Counted from the first letter of the stretch, positions 23,936-32,746 are shown. The stretch is 64,000 nt of DNA from Microbacterium sp. zg-Y1090 (GCF_030246945.1 NZ_CP126742.1:1054001-1118000), one strand, 5' to 3'. The notes: a model not told the origin generated them from the letters alone. Translations and numbers: made by a program.

Positions 23936-25548
23936 ACGAGATCTTCGGCGCGATCGATGCCGCGGTGGACACCGTGGAGAACAACCCCATCCTCAACATC
24001 TCCATCTTCGGCGCCTTCGTCGCGGTGACGCTCTTCATCGTCATCCGGGCGAGCCGCAACAACAAGACCGCGGCGGACTACTATGCGGCGGGCCGCTCGT
24101 TCACGGGACCGCAGAACGGGTTCGCGATCTCGGGCGACTATCTGTCGGCGGCATCCTTCCTCGGTATCTGCGGCGCCATCGCCATCAACGGCTACGACGG
24201 CTTCCTCTACTCCATCGGGTTCCTGGTGGCGTGGCTGGTCGCTCTGCTGCTCGTGGCCGAACTCATGCGCAACACCGGCAAGTTCACGATGGCCGATGTT
24301 CTGTCGTTCCGTCTGAAGCAGGCTCCGGTGCGCATGGCCGCGGCCATCACGACCCTCGCGGTGTGCTTCTTCTACCTGCTGGCGCAGATGGCCGGCGCCG
24401 GCGGTCTCGTGTCGCTGCTGCTGGGCATCGACGACAGGATCGGGCAGTCGATCGTGGTCGCCGTCGTCGGCCTGCTGATGATCCTCTACGTGCTCATCGG
24501 CGGCATGAAGGGCACCACGTGGGTGCAGATCGTCAAGGCGTTCCTGCTCATCGGCGGCGCACTGGGCATGACGATCTGGGTGCTCGCGCTCTACGGCTTC
24601 AACTTCAACTCGCTGCTCGAGGCGGCCGTGGCGGCCTCGCCGGCGGGTGAGGGCGTACTCGGCCCTGGCCTGCAGTACGGCGCCAACCCGTGGGACTTCA
24701 TCTCCCTCGCCCTGGCCCTGGTGCTCGGCACGGCGGGTCTGCCGCACGTGCTGATGCGCTTCTACACGGTGCCGACCGCCAAGGAGGCGCGTCGCTCGGT
24801 GGTCTGGGCCATTTGGCTGATCGGCCTGTTCTACCTGCTCACGCTCGTGCTGGGCTACGGTGCCGGCGCGCTGGTCACGCCCGAGGTCATCGCGGCCGCT
24901 CCCGGTGGCGTGAACTCCGCAGCGCCGCTGCTGGCGCTGGAGCTCGGCGGGCCGATCCTGCTCGGGTTCATCTCGGCCGTGGCGTTCGCGACGATCCTCG
25001 CCGTCGTCGCCGGACTCACCATCACCGCGGCAGCGTCGTTCGCCCACGACATCTACGCCAACGTGGTGAAGAAGGGCAAGGTCGCACCCGACGCCGAGGT
25101 CAAGGTCGCGCGGCGCACGGTGGTCGTCATCGGTGTGCTGTCGATCCTCGGCGGCATCGGTGTGCAGGGTCAGAACGTGGCGTTCCTCGTGGCGCTGGCC
25201 TTCGCGGTCGCCGCCTCGGCGAACCTGCCGACCATCCTGTACTCGCTGTTCTGGCGCAAGTTCACCACGCGCGGCGCGGTGTGGAGCATGTACGGGGGCC
25301 TCGCTGCCGCCGTCATCCTCATCTTCCTGTCCCCGGTCTTCTGGGGCACGGAGACGAGCGTGTTCAAGGACACCGGTGCGGCGATCTGGCCCCTGAACAA
25401 CCCGGGCATCGTGTCGATCCCGCTCGGGTTCTTCCTCGGTTGGCTCGGAACGGTCACCTCCCGCAAGCGGGAGGACCCGAAGCTCGCGGCCGAGATGGAT
25501 GTGCGTTCGCTGACCGGCTTCGGAGCGGAGAAGGCGACGAACCACTGA
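23932..25548 (+). CDS. cation/acetate (monocarboxylate) symporter, ActP/MctC-type
   Basis: A 538-residue sodium:solute symporter with about 13 predicted spans. Family signature GRSFTGPQNGFAISGDYLSAASFLG near residue 55-80 contains the substrate/cation-site residues; FWRKFTTRGAVWSMYGGL occurs in the last third. It imports acetate, propionate or pyruvate-like acids. It is co-translated with DUF485 and faces the RamA-like gene. A strong hairpin terminator follows. Confidence 0.9.
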   Translation: MNEIFGAIDAAVDTVENNPILNISIFGAFVAVTLFIVIRASRNNKTAADYYAAGRSFTGPQNGFAISGDYLSAASFLGICGAIAINGYDGFLYSIGFLVAWLVALLLVAELMRNTGKFTMADVLSFRLKQAPVRMAAAITTLAVCFFYLLAQMAGAGGLVSLLLGIDDRIGQSIVVAVVGLLMILYVLIGGMKGTTWVQIVKAFLLIGGALGMTIWVLALYGFNFNSLLEAAVAASPAGEGVLGPGLQYGANPWDFISLALALVLGTAGLPHVLMRFYTVPTAKEARRSVVWAIWLIGLFYLLTLVLGYGAGALVTPEVIAAAPGGVNSAAPLLALELGGPILLGFISAVAFATILAVVAGLTITAAASFAHDIYANVVKKGKVAPDAEVKVARRTVVVIGVLSILGGIGVQGQNVAFLVALAFAVAASANLPTILYSLFWRKFTTRGAVWSMYGGLAAAVILIFLSPVFWGTETSVFKDTGAAIWPLNNPGIVSIPLGFFLGWLGTVTSRKREDPKLAAEMDVRSLTGFGAEKATNH

Positions 25549-25580
25549 GGTGAGTGGGCCGGGCGCTCCGCGTCGGGCCG

Positions 25581-25609
25581 GCGGCCCCGGGCATCGCGCC
25601 CGGGGCCGC
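25581..25609 (+). terminator. terminator hairpin after the symporter gene
   Basis: GCGGCCCCGGGC pairs with GCCCGGGGCCGC (12 bp, 5-nt loop), 32 nt after the symporter stop and 17 nt before the convergent Ogt-like stop. No U-run; probably serves both directions. Confidence 0.6.
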
Positions 25610-25625
25610 TCATCGTGCGGGCGGC

Positions 25626-26270
25626 CTACACGCCCGCAGCCTTGCGGGGACCGTCGCCTGCGGCTGCGCTCGGGGCGGCGTCGGCTGCGGCACGCTCGCC
25701 CGCGTCGCCCGCGACGGCACCCTCCGCCGCGTCGCCCGCGACGGCACCCTCCGCCGCGTCGCCGGCGACGGCGCGGGCCTCGAGGTCGAGCAGAAGCCGC
25801 TTGGCGTGAGGATGCCCGCCGTACTCACCGATCGATCCGTCCGCCCGCACGACACGGTGCGCGGGGATCACGATGGAGATCGGCGTGCGTGCGCATGCGC
25901 TGCCCACCGCGCGATGTGCGCGGGGGTGGCCCGCTGCAACCGCCACGTCCCCATAGGAGGTGGTCTCGCCGTAGGGGATCTCGCAAACCGTCTGCAGTGT
26001 GGTGCGGGTGAAGCCGTGCACCAGGCGCCAGTCGATGGCGAGGTCGAAGGAGCGGCGGATGCCGGCGAAGTACCCCTCGAGCGCCGCCGTCACCGCGGCG
26101 GTGGCGGCCGGATCGTGCTCGGGCACGGCGCCGAGCTCGATGGTGAGCGCGGCGAGGTGATCGCCGGCGGGGGTATCGAGGATGTGGAGGGCGACGAGGC
26201 CCTCATCGCTCACCACGACGAGGGCCTCGCCGATCGGTGTCGGGTGCACCGAGTACGCGGTCGGGGTCAT
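25626..26270 (-). CDS. Ogt/MGMT-like protein lacking the active-site cysteine
   Basis: A 214-residue homologue of O6-alkylguanine-DNA alkyltransferase, with N-terminal ribonuclease-H-like half and C-terminal DNA-binding half. The DNA-binding motif and arginine finger are present (IPYGETTSYGDVA; RAVG with Arg120), but the acceptor motif PCHRV reads PAHRV: codon GCG (Ala137) replaces Cys. The hinge Asn pair (usually SANxxNP) is also changed to SACARTP. Alkyltransferase activity is therefore not expected; alkyltransferase-like (ATL) proteins with Trp or Ala here bind damaged DNA and recruit nucleotide excision repair. The C-terminus carries a three-copy AVAGDAAEG repeat. The ATG at 26270 has CAGGAT 6 nt upstream (leaderless). 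Confidence 0.85.
   Translation of the reverse strand: MTPTAYSVHPTPIGEALVVVSDEGLVALHILDTPAGDHLAALTIELGAVPEHDPAATAAVTAALEGYFAGIRRSFDLAIDWRLVHGFTRTTLQTVCEIPYGETTSYGDVAVAAGHPRAHRAVGSACARTPISIVIPAHRVVRADGSIGEYGGHPHAKRLLLDLEARAVAGDAAEGAVAGDAAEGAVAGDAGERAAADAAPSAAAGDGPRKAAGV
25697..25775. repeat. 27-bp tandem repeat within the Ogt-like gene
   Basis: Two perfect units and a diverged third unit of a 27-bp sequence beginning CGCGTCGCCCGCGACGGCAC encode three copies of AVAGDAAEG in the C-terminal tail. Copy number is likely variable between strains by slippage. Confidence 0.75.
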
Positions 26271-26443
26271 GCGCCCATCCTGGTCGTCCCGCTGCGTCCA
26301 CGGGAGCAGGAGAGGAGATCAGTGGAGGGACACGGTCGAATCCGAGCCTGTGGAGGAGGCGATGGGCGCGCCATGGCGGGCAATACCGCGAAACTCGGGC
26401 CCGCGTGCGGGCTGACGGGTGGCAGCCGCTTAGTCTGGCTCGT

Positions 26444-29400
26444 GTGTGGCGAGGAGAGGGCAATGCGACGGTCGATGCCGCGGCAGCGGATCGTGCCGTG
26501 TCGGTCGCGCCCGGCGAGCTGGGGGTGGCGGAGCCCGGAGTCGCCGTGACGCACGTCGCAGAAGGTGAGCGTGCCCGCCTGCGCCGCGAAGCGGCGGAAC
26601 TCGGCGGACGATCGAGCCTGCTGCACTACGTCGACGCGGGCGACGCCGGAATCGAGATCACCAAGGCGCATCCCGGCAGCCTGCCGCAGTTCATCACCGG
26701 CCGCTCCACGCTGCTGTCCAACCTCTTCCGCGACGAAGTCGCGCTGCGCGGTGCGCGTCTGGCCGCCGAGCGCATCACCTCCCGCGACGTGGAGCTGCGC
26801 ACCGCGCGCGGCCTCGACACGGTGAACCTGGCGGTGGGCCTCGCGACCTGGCGACTGGGCGGGCTGGCCTGCTCGGCGCCTGTGCTGCTGCGACCGCTGG
26901 CGATCCGCCGCCACCACTCCGACTTCGAACTGAAGCTGCACGGATCGTTCACGATCAACCCCGAGCTGGTGCGCGCGGCCCGCGCCCACTTCGGCATCGA
27001 GCTCGACGGGCGGGCGCTGGCTGCGCTGGCCCACGACGGCGGCGTGTTCAAGCCGCAGCCGGTCATCGACCACCTGCGCGCGCTGACCGCGCGCATCCCC
27101 ACCTTCACGGTGCAGCCGCGTCTGGTCGTGTCGACGTTCGCCGACGTCGGCTCGGCCATGGAAGCCGACCTCATCCACCTCGACCACCCGGTGCTGAACG
27201 CGCTCGCCGGTCACGCCGCCGACCGCGAGCAGGTCTCGGCGGTGCGGCCTCTGCCCAAGACCCTCGGCGCCGACGAGCGCTCGCCGGCGGCCGACACCCT
27301 GCTGCTGGACGCCGACGCCGAGCAGGAGGGCGTGCTCGCCCGCATCGCCGCCGGCCAGTCGCTCGTCGTGCACACCCTGCCCGGCACCGGCGGCACCCAG
27401 ACCGTGATCAACGCCGTCGGCGCCCTCGTGCAGGAAGGCAAGCGCGTGCTCGTCGTGAGCGCGCGTCGCTCCACGCTCGAGGGCGTGCGCCACCGCCTCG
27501 CGGGGATCGGCCTGCCCGGACTCGCGGTCTCGCCGCGTCAACTGCACCGCGACCTCGTCCGCGCGATCGCTCGCAACGAGAAGGCGGAGCAGCCCAAGGT
27601 CGCCGACATCGACGACGCACTGGTGCGGCTGCGCAGCGTGCTGCGCGACTACCGCGGAGCACTCACCACGCGGCATCCCACCATCGGCGTCTCGCCGCTG
27701 GAAGCCCTGCGCACGCTCACCACGCTCGCCGCACGCACCCCGCAGCCGTCCACGAGCGCACGACTGGATCTCACGACGCTCGTGCGCCTGTCGACCCGCC
27801 GCGCCGAGGCGGCCGTCATGCTCTCGACCGCCGCACGGCTGGGGGAGTTCCGCTTCGGGCCCGACGACTCGCCCTGGTACGGCGTGAGCTTCGCCACGAC
27901 CGACGAGGCGCGCAAGGCCCACGCGCTCAGCTCGCGGCTCCAGCGCACCGATGTGCCGCAGCTGCTCGAGCGCGGCTACGAGCTCATCGGCCAGACGCGC
28001 ATGCGTCCGTTCCAGACGGTTGCGGAGCTCGGCGGCTACCTGCGGCTGCTGCAGGGCATCCGGGACTCCCTCGACCGCTTCAGTCTCACCGTGTTCGAAC
28101 GGCCGCTCGCCGAGCTCATCCAGGCACACGGGCCGCGCCGCGACGCCCCCGAGATGAGCGGGCCGCAGCGCCGACGGCTGAAGGGCCTCTCGCGCGAGTA
28201 CGTGCGCCCCGGCATGCACGTCACCGACATGCACGCGGGTCTCGTGCGCGTGCAGCAGCAGCGCGCGGAGTGGCAGCGCTACGTGGAGCCGGGCGTGCTG
28301 CCGGAGGTGCCTCTGGGCCTCGCCGACGTGCACGCCGCCTGGCAGCGCGTGGATGCCGACCTCACCGCGCTCGACGCGGTGCTCGGCCGCAGCGCGACCG
28401 CCTCGCTCACCCACCTGCCCATCCCGCAGCTGCTGCGCACGCTGGCGGGTCTCGCCGCCAAGTCGGACGTCTTCGACAACCTGGTCGAGCGCGCCACCCT
28501 GCGCACCCAGCTGGCCGAACTCGGGCTGGAGCCGCTGCTGGCCGAGCTGTCGGTGCGGCACGTCCCCGAGGCGGAGGTGGGCGCCGAGCTCGAGTTCGCC
28601 TGGTGGCAGTCGGCGCTGGAGTACCTGCTGCGCACCGACCGTGCCCTGCTGGGAGCCAACACCAACGTCGTCGACCGTCTCGAGCGCGATTTCCGTCTGG
28701 TCGACGAGGCCCATGCCGCCGCGTCCGGCCCTCTGCTGGCGGCTCAGCTCGCCACCCGCTGGAAGATCGCGATCGTCGACGAGCCTGTCGAGGCCACCTC
28801 CCTCAAGCAGGCGCTGCGCGAGGGCTCGGCATCCGCCGAAGAACTCGTCGGTTATGCGCCCACACTGATGCGCGCGCTCGCCCCGGTGTGGCTGGCCTCG
28901 CCGTACGAGGTGCCGCAGATCCCCGACCGTCCCGAATTCGACGTCGTGATCGTGGCGGATGCCGCCGCTCTCAGCCTCGCCGAGGCCGCCCCCGCGCTGC
29001 GACGCGCCCGCCAGGTCGTCGTACTGGGCGACCCGGTCACCCAGAAGCCCACCCCGTTCCGCGTGTCGGCGGCCCTGCCCGGCACCGTGCCCGACGATGA
29101 GGCGCCGGTCGACACCGACGAGCCGAGCCTGTTCGAGCGCCTGGCCGACCTGCTGCCGGTCGAGACGCTGACCCGCAGCTACCGCGCCGGCGGCGAGGAC
29201 CTCGCCGAGCTCGTCAACGACGCGTTCTACGGCGGCGAGATCATCTCCCTGCCGTGGGCCGGCTCCTACCTCGGCCGCGGCAGCCTGGGCGTGGACTACG
29301 TCGAAGGCGGCGTCGGCGCGCCCGACCCGATCACCGGCGCGGTCGAGAGCCCCGACGCGGAGGTGGCCCGCGTGGTCACACTCGTCGTCGAGCACGCCGT

Positions 29401-30175
29401 CAACCGCGGCAGCGAATCGCTGATGGTCGTCACCGCCAGCACCCGCCACGCCGAGCGCGTGCGCGCCGCCGTGGAGGCCGCGTTCGCGGGCCGCTCCGAC
29501 GTCGCCGACTTCCTCTCCCGCGACACCGCCGAACCCTTCGCCGTGCTGACGCTCGAGGAGTCGGTCGCGGAGAGCCGCGACCGTGTCATCTTCTCCCTCG
29601 GGTTCGGTCTCACCCGCCATGGACGCGTGCTCAGCGACTTCGGCGACCTGTCCACTCCCGACGGCGAGCGGCTGCTGACGGTGGGCATGACCCGCGCCCG
29701 CCGCTCCATGGTGATCGTGTCGTCGATCCGCCCCTCCGCGTTCGACGACGGACGCCTGGAGTACGGGGCCGCGACGCTCATGTCGATCCTCGGCGGCATC
29801 GCCGCCCGCTCCCGCGACGCGCGGCTGGAGGACCTCGCCGACCCGCTGACCCTCGCGCTGGCGCGCGAGCTGCGCAGCCTCGGCGTGTCCGTCGACGTGG
29901 ACTACCGTGGCCTGCTGCCGCTGGTCGCCCAGTACCGTGGCAAGGCCGTGGTCGCGGAGAGCGACCCCGAGGCGATGGGCGAGTCGCTGCGCGAGTCGCT
30001 GCGGCTCCGGCCGCTCATCCTGCGCCGCCTGGGGTGGCATTACGTGCGCGTGCACGCGTTCGACCTCTACAGCGACCCCGCCGGGGTCGCGGCGCGCATC
30101 GCCGGCATCCTCGGCGTGCAGCCCCATACGCCGACCGCCGACACCCCGACCCAGCCCTTCGATGCCTTCGAATGA
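26444..30175 (+). CDS. giant SF1-helicase-like protein with degenerate ATPase motifs
   Basis: A 1243-residue protein with the layout of large actinobacterial SF1 helicase/nuclease proteins. The Walker A loop reads PGTGGTQT (residues 313-320) with Gly317 in place of the essential Lys; the Walker B/DEASQ box reads VADAAA (Ala838-Asp839 in place of Asp-Glu); motif III reads GDPVTQKP instead of GDPKQLPP. Motif VI is still recognisable (TVGMTRARRS, 1079-1088). The C-terminal segment (LRLRPLILRRLGWHYVRVHA) resembles the restriction-like nuclease tail but lacks its acidic residues. The reading frame is intact, so the protein is probably maintained for a non-helicase role. The GTG at 26444 is picked because TAGTCT lies 7 nt upstream (leaderless); 26547 is an alternative. 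Confidence 0.75.
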   Translation: MWRGEGNATVDAAAADRAVSVAPGELGVAEPGVAVTHVAEGERARLRREAAELGGRSSLLHYVDAGDAGIEITKAHPGSLPQFITGRSTLLSNLFRDEVALRGARLAAERITSRDVELRTARGLDTVNLAVGLATWRLGGLACSAPVLLRPLAIRRHHSDFELKLHGSFTINPELVRAARAHFGIELDGRALAALAHDGGVFKPQPVIDHLRALTARIPTFTVQPRLVVSTFADVGSAMEADLIHLDHPVLNALAGHAADREQVSAVRPLPKTLGADERSPAADTLLLDADAEQEGVLARIAAGQSLVVHTLPGTGGTQTVINAVGALVQEGKRVLVVSARRSTLEGVRHRLAGIGLPGLAVSPRQLHRDLVRAIARNEKAEQPKVADIDDALVRLRSVLRDYRGALTTRHPTIGVSPLEALRTLTTLAARTPQPSTSARLDLTTLVRLSTRRAEAAVMLSTAARLGEFRFGPDDSPWYGVSFATTDEARKAHALSSRLQRTDVPQLLERGYELIGQTRMRPFQTVAELGGYLRLLQGIRDSLDRFSLTVFERPLAELIQAHGPRRDAPEMSGPQRRRLKGLSREYVRPGMHVTDMHAGLVRVQQQRAEWQRYVEPGVLPEVPLGLADVHAAWQRVDADLTALDAVLGRSATASLTHLPIPQLLRTLAGLAAKSDVFDNLVERATLRTQLAELGLEPLLAELSVRHVPEAEVGAELEFAWWQSALEYLLRTDRALLGANTNVVDRLERDFRLVDEAHAAASGPLLAAQLATRWKIAIVDEPVEATSLKQALREGSASAEELVGYAPTLMRALAPVWLASPYEVPQIPDRPEFDVVIVADAAALSLAEAAPALRRARQVVVLGDPVTQKPTPFRVSAALPGTVPDDEAPVDTDEPSLFERLADLLPVETLTRSYRAGGEDLAELVNDAFYGGEIISLPWAGSYLGRGSLGVDYVEGGVGAPDPITGAVESPDAEVARVVTLVVEHAVNRGSESLMVVTASTRHAERVRAAVEAAFAGRSDVADFLSRDTAEPFAVLTLEESVAESRDRVIFSLGFGLTRHGRVLSDFGDLSTPDGERLLTVGMTRARRSMVIVSSIRPSAFDDGRLEYGAATLMSILGGIAARSRDARLEDLADPLTLALARELRSLGVSVDVDYRGLLPLVAQYRGKAVVAESDPEAMGESLRESLRLRPLILRRLGWHYVRVHAFDLYSDPAGVAARIAGILGVQPHTPTADTPTQPFDAFE

Positions 30176-30362
30176 CCGTCAGCGCGTCGAGCGGGTCCCC
30201 GGGGCGCGGCGCGCGAAGCTGACGCCGGCGCCCGGGACCAGTCCCGAGCCGGTGCCCGCAGACGCCGACGACCCGGATGCCGCGCCTCCCGCACCTGGCG
30301 GGGCTGCGGCACCCGGGCCGAACGACGAACGCCTCAAGCGCGACGTCCCGCCGCACTGGTGA
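30162..30362 (+). CDS. small conserved-type hydrophilic protein
   Basis: A 66-residue Pro/Ala-rich protein (centre is EPVPADADDPDAAPPAPGG) ending NDERLKRDVPPHW, an ending that looks constrained. It starts at ATG 30162, overlapping the 3' end of the helicase-like gene by 14 nt in another frame, so it is presumably translated from the same mRNA. No domain is recognised and no function is proposed. Confidence 0.6.
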   Translation: MPSNDRQRVERVPGARRAKLTPAPGTSPEPVPADADDPDAAPPAPGGAAAPGPNDERLKRDVPPHW

Positions 30363-30394
30363 GTTGAGAGGCTGTTTCTTCGTGCCGCCCTCGA

Positions 30395-30814
30395 CTATGG
30401 CCGGTTCGCGCTGTTCTTCTCGAGCAGGTCGCGGATCTGCACCAGGATCTCCTGCTCGGTGGGCAGCTTCTCCTCTTCCTGCTCGCTGATGCCGGCCTTG
30501 CGCGCCTGGCGCTCCTTCCAGCGGTTCATCGGCACGACGAACACGAAGTAGACGACGAGCGCGACGGCGAAGAAGCTGATGACCGCGCTGATGAGGTCGC
30601 CGATGGGGAACGTCACCGCTTGGCCGTAGAGGCCGTAGACAGTTGGGCCGGCGATGCCGGCCTCGTTCTCCTGGTAGAACAGAGCGACGATCGGCGTGAT
30701 GATGCTGCTGACGACTGCGTTCACCAGAGCGGTGAACGCGCCGCCGATCACGACCGCGACGGCCAGATCGATGACGTTGCCGCGCAGGATGAAATCTTTG
30801 AAGCCCTGGATCAC
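30395..30814 (-). CDS. mscL: large-conductance mechanosensitive channel MscL
   Basis: A 139-residue channel: N-terminal amphipathic helix and TM1 (IQGFKDFILRGNVIDLAVAV, IGGAFTALVNAVVSS), periplasmic loop, TM2 (ISAVISFFAVALVVYFVFVV) and a C-terminal charged bundle. It opens under membrane tension to release solutes during hypo-osmotic shock. The GTG at 30814 follows AAGGGAG by 6 nt. It is third in the minus-strand run 5-FCL, zinc ribbon, mscL; the order resembles the mycobacterial Rv0992c-Rv0991c-mscL neighbourhood. Confidence 0.95.
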   Translation of the reverse strand: MIQGFKDFILRGNVIDLAVAVVIGGAFTALVNAVVSSIITPIVALFYQENEAGIAGPTVYGLYGQAVTFPIGDLISAVISFFAVALVVYFVFVVPMNRWKERQARKAGISEQEEEKLPTEQEILVQIRDLLEKNSANRP

Positions 30815-30846
30815 GAGGACTCCCTTCGTCTCGCCGGCAGTGCCGG

Positions 30847-31155
30847 TCACGAACCCGCCGCGGCGGGGGAGGCGGATGCCCCTGCAGACGATGATGACGA
30901 AGAAGAGGTCGTCGCGGTAGATGAGGAGCTGGCGGCGGCATCTTTCTTGCCACCGCTCGTGCCGCCGCCGGCGGCGCCGGCACGCGAATCGGTGCGGTAG
31001 AAGCCGGATCCGTTGAAGGTGACGCCGATCTGTCCGTACTCCTTGCGCAGCACGCCGCCGCACTCGGGGCACTCAGTCAGCGACGGCTCTGCGAAGGACT
31101 GGACGGCGTCGAAGCGGTGGCTGCACTGCTTGCAGGCATAGGCGTAGGTAGGCAT
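30847..31155 (-). CDS. FmdB-type zinc ribbon with Ser-rich tail (Ruc/Rv0991c-like)
   Basis: A 102-residue protein: N-terminal zinc ribbon with two CxxC pairs (CKQC at 8-11 and CPEC) and the sequence NGSGFYRTDSR, then a disordered Gly/Ser/Ala tail with long Ser runs. Architecture and neighbours (5-FCL and galU on one side, mscL on the other) match Mycobacterium tuberculosis Rv0991c (Ruc), a chaperone activated by oxidation of its zinc cysteines; a chaperone role here is inference. FmdB-regulator annotation would be historical. It is 22 nt after the 5-FCL stop. Confidence 0.82.
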   Translation of the reverse strand: MPTYAYACKQCSHRFDAVQSFAEPSLTECPECGGVLRKEYGQIGVTFNGSGFYRTDSRAGAAGGGTSGGKKDAAASSSSTATTSSSSSSSAGASASPAAAGS

Positions 31156-31177
31156 GGTGTTCCTCGGGTGTGGGGGA

Positions 31178-31774
31178 TCAGCGCCGCGCGGGCGACAGGA
31201 CGATCGTCTGGGTGGGGGTCACGACGCCGGTCACCGGCTGGTCGTGCACATCGCGCGGGACTTCGTCGATGAACTCCGCGTCGAAGACGACCGCGTAGAC
31301 CGGCGGGCAGCGCTCCATCGAGCCGAGCGTCTTGTCGAAATAGCCTCGGCCCCATCCCAGCCGCATGCCCGACCGGTCCACGGCGGCGGCGGGGATCACG
31401 AGCAGGTCGACGTCGCCCACCGCGATCGGGCCGAGCAGCTCGCCGACGGGTTCGGGCAGGCCGAACAGGCCGTCGGTGACGTCGCCGTCGGGGGTGGCCA
31501 CCGACCAGTCGAGCAGGCCGTCGGTGCGGGTGACCGGCAAGAGCACCCGGATGCCGCGGGCGATGGCCGCGTTGAGGAACGACCGCGTTCCCGGCTCGGT
31601 GGGGGTGGAGAGGAAGCAGGACATGGAGCGCGCGCCGGTGGCGTCCACGAGGGCGTCGAGCTGCACGCGGATGCCTTCTTCGGCTTCCTGGCGCGCCTGG
31701 TCGCTCAACTGCTGGCGGCGCTCGCGCAACTCTGCGCGCAGGGCCCGTTTGGCGTCGTCGATGCCATCTGACAT
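31178..31774 (-). CDS. 5-formyltetrahydrofolate cyclo-ligase
   Basis: A 198-residue enzyme of one-carbon metabolism converting 5-formyl-THF to 5,10-methenyl-THF with ATP. Signatures: K-x8-R N-terminal (DDAKRALRAELRERRQQL), VDLLVIPAAAVDRSGMRLGWGRGYFDKTL (the LGxGxGYYD-type folate/ATP site). The ATG at 31774 has a near-consensus TACAAT 7 nt upstream and no ribosome-binding site, hence leaderless; long in-frame extensions upstream overlap galU on the other strand and are rejected. Divergent from galU. Confidence 0.9.
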   Translation of the reverse strand: MSDGIDDAKRALRAELRERRQQLSDQARQEAEEGIRVQLDALVDATGARSMSCFLSTPTEPGTRSFLNAAIARGIRVLLPVTRTDGLLDWSVATPDGDVTDGLFGLPEPVGELLGPIAVGDVDLLVIPAAAVDRSGMRLGWGRGYFDKTLGSMERCPPVYAVVFDAEFIDEVPRDVHDQPVTGVVTPTQTIVLSPARR

Positions 31775-31840
31775 GAAGTCGATTGTAGGCGTCCGCAGCG
31801 TCATCCCTGGCGCATTCCGCCTCCCCACTACACTGTCGGC

Positions 31841-32725
31841 ATGCCCCAGCCCTTCAAAGCTGTCATTCCTGCTGCCGGACTCGGCACCCGTTTCCTCCCC
31901 GCCACCAAGGCGATGCCGAAGGAAATGCTGCCCGTCGTCGACAAGCCCGCGATCCAATACGTCGTCGAAGAGGCGACCCACGCCGGCATCCAGGATGTGC
32001 TGATCATCATCGGCCGCAACAAGAACAACATCGCCAACCACTTCGACCAGATGCCGGAGCTCGAAGAGCGTCTGCGCGCCAAGGGCGACATGGAGAAGCT
32101 GAAGAAGGTGGAGCAGTCCACCGATCTGGCCGACATCCACATGGTGCGCCAGGGTGACCCCAAGGGACTGGGTCACGCGGTGCTGCGCGCCCGCAGCCAC
32201 GTCGGCGACCACCCGTTCGCGGTGCTGCTGGGCGACGACCTCATCGACGAGCGGGACCCGCTGCTGACGCGCATGATGGAGGAGCACGAGCGCACCGGCG
32301 CCGCCATCGTCGCCCTCATGGAGGTGGAGCCCTCGCAGGTGCACCTGTACGGTGTGGCCGCGGTGGAGCCCACCGACGATGACGACGTCGTGCGCGTGAC
32401 GGGACTCGTCGAGAAGCCCGACGCCGCCGACGCGCCCTCGAACTACGCCGTCATCGGCCGGTACGTCCTGGCGCCGAGCGTGTTCGAGATCCTGGAGCGC
32501 ACCGAGCCCGGCAAGGGAGGCGAGATCCAGCTCACCGACGCGCTGCAGGAGCTCGCCGCCGACCCCGACGGTCCCGGCGTGCGCGGCGTGGTGTTCCGGG
32601 GTCGTCGCTACGACACCGGCGATAGGGTGGACTACATCAAGGCCATCGTGCAGCTGGCCACCGACCGCGATGATCTGGGGCCGGAGCTGCGTCCCTGGCT
32701 GAAGGACTTCGCGGCGAAACTCTGA
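31841..32725 (+). CDS. galU: UTP--glucose-1-phosphate uridylyltransferase GalU
   Basis: A 294-residue nucleotidyltransferase making UDP-glucose for glycolipids and cell envelope. Diagnostic segments: VIPAAGLGTRFLPATKAMPKE (nucleotide-binding loop), DKPAIQYVVEEA, and LLGDDLIDE. The ATG at 31841 has TACACT 6 nt upstream (leaderless). It is followed after 21 nt by the acetyltransferase gene. The galU-rimJ-membrane protein order is shared with mycobacteria (there with moeA inserted). Confidence 0.95.
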   Translation: MPQPFKAVIPAAGLGTRFLPATKAMPKEMLPVVDKPAIQYVVEEATHAGIQDVLIIIGRNKNNIANHFDQMPELEERLRAKGDMEKLKKVEQSTDLADIHMVRQGDPKGLGHAVLRARSHVGDHPFAVLLGDDLIDERDPLLTRMMEEHERTGAAIVALMEVEPSQVHLYGVAAVEPTDDDDVVRVTGLVEKPDAADAPSNYAVIGRYVLAPSVFEILERTEPGKGGEIQLTDALQELAADPDGPGVRGVVFRGRRYDTGDRVDYIKAIVQLATDRDDLGPELRPWLKDFAAKL

Positions 32726-32746
32726 CGCCGGCACCGAGGGGGTTGC

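Noticed and set aside
26267..30127. A 1286-codon minus-strand open frame opposite the helicase-like gene.
   Set aside because: Composition is Gly/Ala/Arg/His-rich without any domain; the plus-strand frame has recognisable helicase landmarks.
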